A DNA stretch of 64,000 nt, taken from Streptomyces sp. AJS327. Lineage in GTDB: Bacteria; Actinomycetota; Actinomycetes; Streptomycetales; Streptomycetaceae. The position numbers and the translations under genes are program-made. Location: contig NZ_SKBR01000004.1 in assembly GCF_013450295.1 (NCBI RefSeq), positions 186,001-250,000 of the forward strand, given 5' to 3'. The first letter of the stretch is position 1. The number at the start of each line of letters is the position of its first letter. Below are positions 62,088 through 64,000 of the stretch, piece by piece. The notes beneath the pieces were generated by a model. That model was not told the DNA's origin. It saw only the letters and a list, made by a program, of their open reading frames with translations, and did no database searches.

Positions 62088-62992
62088 GACGTACCGCCTC
62101 CGCCCGCGCCGACGGCTTTGGCGATGCCGAAGTCGGCGTGCCGGTCGGACCAGGTCTGCTCGTTGAACTCGCGCAGGAAGTCCTCGGAACCGCGCACGGG
62201 CACCGCCGAGCCGTCCTTGCGTACCTGGTAGAGGTCGCCTGTGGCAGGCGGGTTGGCGAAGGCCGCGAAGGAGAAACGGTCCGCTGCTCCCGGGACCAGG
62301 GCGCACTGCCGCACCTGGTGCAAAATGGCCCGCACCGGGCGATCGAGGGCTGCGGTGAGCAGTTCGAAGGCGCCGCCGAAGTTCACCACGAAGTAGCCGG
62401 GCACAGGGTCGACGGACACCCAGGCGCCGTCGACGGACGCTTCCAGGCCGGGCTCCTCGTTGTAGAGCACGGTCACGAATCCGGTGTCCTTGTGCGGGGC
62501 GCAGCCCAGCTTGGCACGCTCCGGCCGGTAGTGGTTCGCCGCGAACCAGTGGGTACCGAGGCCGTCGACGGCGCCACCGGTGATCTCGCTCCACAGCGCG
62601 GGTGCGATGCCCAGTTCGGTCATTGCGTCACGCAGCACAAGGAGCGTCAGAACACTCATCTGCTCGGCCATGGTGAGGAGTTCAGGCGGGAAGTGCTTGG
62701 CTCGCCCGGGGCCGTCGATGAGCACGTGCTCGGTCTGGAAGTGCTCCCGGTCGAAGTAGACGCCCGGTACGTCCTTGAAACCGCGGTACGCCCGAGTGGC
62801 CGTAGGCCCTTCGTCGGGTGCCCGGTGGAACTCGCGGCACAGGCTGATGCCCGGGCCCGGATCGAACCCGGCGGGCATGGCGAGCAGGAAGCAGCCGTCC
62901 CGCAGGGCCCGGGACAGGCCGTCGGCGGCGTTGAAGTGTAGGCCGGTTCCCGTCACGGTGGCACGCTGCAGGGTCATTGCGTTGGCGGTCAT
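62084..62992 (-). CDS. Isopenicillin-N-synthase-like Fe(II) oxygenase, copy E
   Basis: 302 aa from ATG 62992 (MTANAMTLQRATVTGTGLHF). Triad: H-x-D in CAPHKDTGFVTVLYN and His in RAILHQVRQ; R-x-S in DRFSFAAFAN. The core ANHYRPERAKLG and YFVVNFGGAFELLTAALDRP is present. The C-terminal tail is Gly-rich. Coupled by 4-bp overlaps on both sides (upstream copy F, downstream P450). Confidence 0.9.
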   Translation of the reverse strand: MTANAMTLQRATVTGTGLHFNAADGLSRALRDGCFLLAMPAGFDPGPGISLCREFHRAPDEGPTATRAYRGFKDVPGVYFDREHFQTEHVLIDGPGRAKHFPPELLTMAEQMSVLTLLVLRDAMTELGIAPALWSEITGGAVDGLGTHWFAANHYRPERAKLGCAPHKDTGFVTVLYNEEPGLEASVDGAWVSVDPVPGYFVVNFGGAFELLTAALDRPVRAILHQVRQCALVPGAADRFSFAAFANPPATGDLYQVRKDGSAVPVRGSEDFLREFNEQTWSDRHADFGIAKAVGAGGGGTS

Positions 62993-64000
62993 TGGCGTAC
63001 GCCCTTCGCAGTGGGGCGCTCATCGGGGCGGCTCGGGGCGATGGTGGTGTCCGATCCGTCCGGCGCGTCCGTACCGGCGTAGATCTCGTAGTCGTTCTCG
63101 TCGATGAGTTCGCGCGAGCCGCAGACGCGCTCAAGGCCGCTGCCGTGTAGGTAGCGGTAGATGCCCTCGTCCTCGCCGGGCAGGCAACCGCTGGAGCTGA
63201 AGTGCCCGAAGCTGGACCGGTCGTCCTGTTGGCGGGCGACCCTGTGCATGATGGCGGCCACAGGCATGCGGCTGCCCGCGGTCAGGATCTCCATGGACAG
63301 GCCGAAGTTGACGATGAAGCAGTCCGGGTCTGCCGGGACGGTCTCCCAGTGGTCCTCTCGGCTGACTTCGAGGCCCGGGGCGGTCGTCCGCAGGATGGTG
63401 AGGAACCCGTCGTCCTTGTGGGAGCTGAGCCCGATGTCCTCGTGCGCAGGCCGGTAGTGATTGAACGTCAGGTGATACGAGCCCGCGCACTGCGAGCAAC
63501 CGCCCGTCGCCCGCCGCCAGTCCCCCTCCGGTATGCCCACGGCGGAGAGGATGGAGCACAGAACTTGCCGCGACAGCCGGGTGAGCGACTCGGCCAGGGC
63601 GGTGATCTCTGGCGGATAGGCGGCGGACCAGAACCGGCGTTCGAGGAGGAACTGCTCGATCTGGTTGATCCGCTGGTGGAAGCCGAGCAGCGGATCCCCG
63701 AAGTGGTCGCTGCCGATGTCGCGGAACCGGCCGTACGGCGCCGCGGCCGGACCCTCGAAGAACTGACGCGCAAACGCGTCACCCGCCGACACGTCGAGCT
63801 CGCCCGGAATCTCCAGGAGGAAAACGCCGTCCCGGAATGCCCGGCTGCGCGCCTCAGAACCACCGAAGTCCAGCACCCCGCCTACTGCGCGGGCTCTTTC
63901 GAGGCGTGCTTCGCCGAGTGCGGGAAAGTCGGGCGAACGCTTCTCGTAAACGTCTTGATATATCTTTCCCCGGCGTATTTCGGGGACCAGGTCACGAGCT
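62989..64000 (-). CDS. Isopenicillin-N-synthase-like Fe(II) oxygenase, copy F (5' end open)
   Basis: At least 296 aa. Triad: H-x-D in LSSHKDDGFLTILRT and His in AAIMHRVARQ; R-x-S in DRSSFGHFSS. It has a Cys pair GGCSQCAGSYHLTFNHYRP not seen in the others. GTG 63876 could start it, but the frame stays open and protein-like to the window edge (DLVPEIRRGKIYQDVYEKRS), and the copies show about 20 residues before the shared RxFRDG, so the true start may lie beyond 64000. It overlaps copy E by 4 bp. Confidence 0.85.
   Translation of the reverse strand, partial: ARDLVPEIRRGKIYQDVYEKRSPDFPALGEARLERARAVGGVLDFGGSEARSRAFRDGVFLLEIPGELDVSAGDAFARQFFEGPAAAPYGRFRDIGSDHFGDPLLGFHQRINQIEQFLLERRFWSAAYPPEITALAESLTRLSRQVLCSILSAVGIPEGDWRRATGGCSQCAGSYHLTFNHYRPAHEDIGLSSHKDDGFLTILRTTAPGLEVSREDHWETVPADPDCFIVNFGLSMEILTAGSRMPVAAIMHRVARQQDDRSSFGHFSSSGCLPGEDEGIYRYLHGSGLERVCGSRELIDENDYEIYAGTDAPDGSDTTIAPSRPDERPTAKGVRQ

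Overview
The window comes from a high-GC actinomycete, almost certainly a Streptomyces or close relative. Third codon positions are nearly all G or C, GTG starts are common, and the left part carries typical Streptomyces chromosomal genes. The sequence alone does not identify the species.

Left part (1-18.9 kb), chromosomal backbone: the RNA helicase hrpA (cut by the window edge); a three-gene thiol-redox module (CPVC membrane protein, DsbA-like protein, CcdA); an ABC-2/DUF3533-like membrane protein; tRNA-Phe and tRNA-Asp; a phosphopantetheinyl transferase coupled to a calcineurin-like phosphoesterase; a divergent Lrp/LysE pair; a divergent XRE regulator/MFS exporter pair; and a TIGR04222 membrane protein with a lipoprotein. 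The first scars appear here: the MFS C-terminus runs into an antisense hydrolase remnant, and an XRE gene is frameshifted.

Middle (19-28.4 kb), a decayed integrative element: it lies between two 71-bp direct repeats that resemble a tRNA 3' end plus its terminator. Each repeat sits beside the 5' end of a truncated tyrosine integrase, which suggests tandem accretion of elements at one attachment site. Inside are a frameshifted MobF relaxase, remnants of IS5, IS701 and Tn3 elements, an RCC1-repeat surface protein with an amber codon after its signal peptide, and an IS5-type element whose inverted ends also enclose a GNAT acetyltransferase.

Middle-right (28.4-49 kb), a plasmid/ICE-like region: a ParB-like nuclease-domain protein, an ArdC-like antirestriction gene, a DUF3560 protein, DUF6197- and DUF6349-like proteins, a zinc ribbon, an HNH endonuclease and a 1.3-kaa MobF relaxase-helicase. 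Seven genes share a leader with a CTCTCACCAG box just before the start codon. Most leaders have a hairpin with a GGGCAAC-type loop, and five have a near-identical TTTAAT promoter box. I regard this repeated leader as the best candidate for an undescribed regulatory system. An orphan type I-E-like CRISPR array with no cas genes follows the relaxase.

Right part (49-64 kb), specialised metabolism: a lasso-peptide cluster (precursor, cyclase, RRE/PqqD-like protein, leader peptidase and a PIMT-type O-methyltransferase) that predicts an aspartimide- or ester-modified lasso peptide. After Tn3 and Tn7-like (TnsA) remnants comes a leftward operon of five paralogous isopenicillin-N-synthase-like Fe(II) oxygenases and a cytochrome P450, mostly joined by 4-bp ATGA overlaps and running off the right edge. 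I know of no characterised pathway with this composition.
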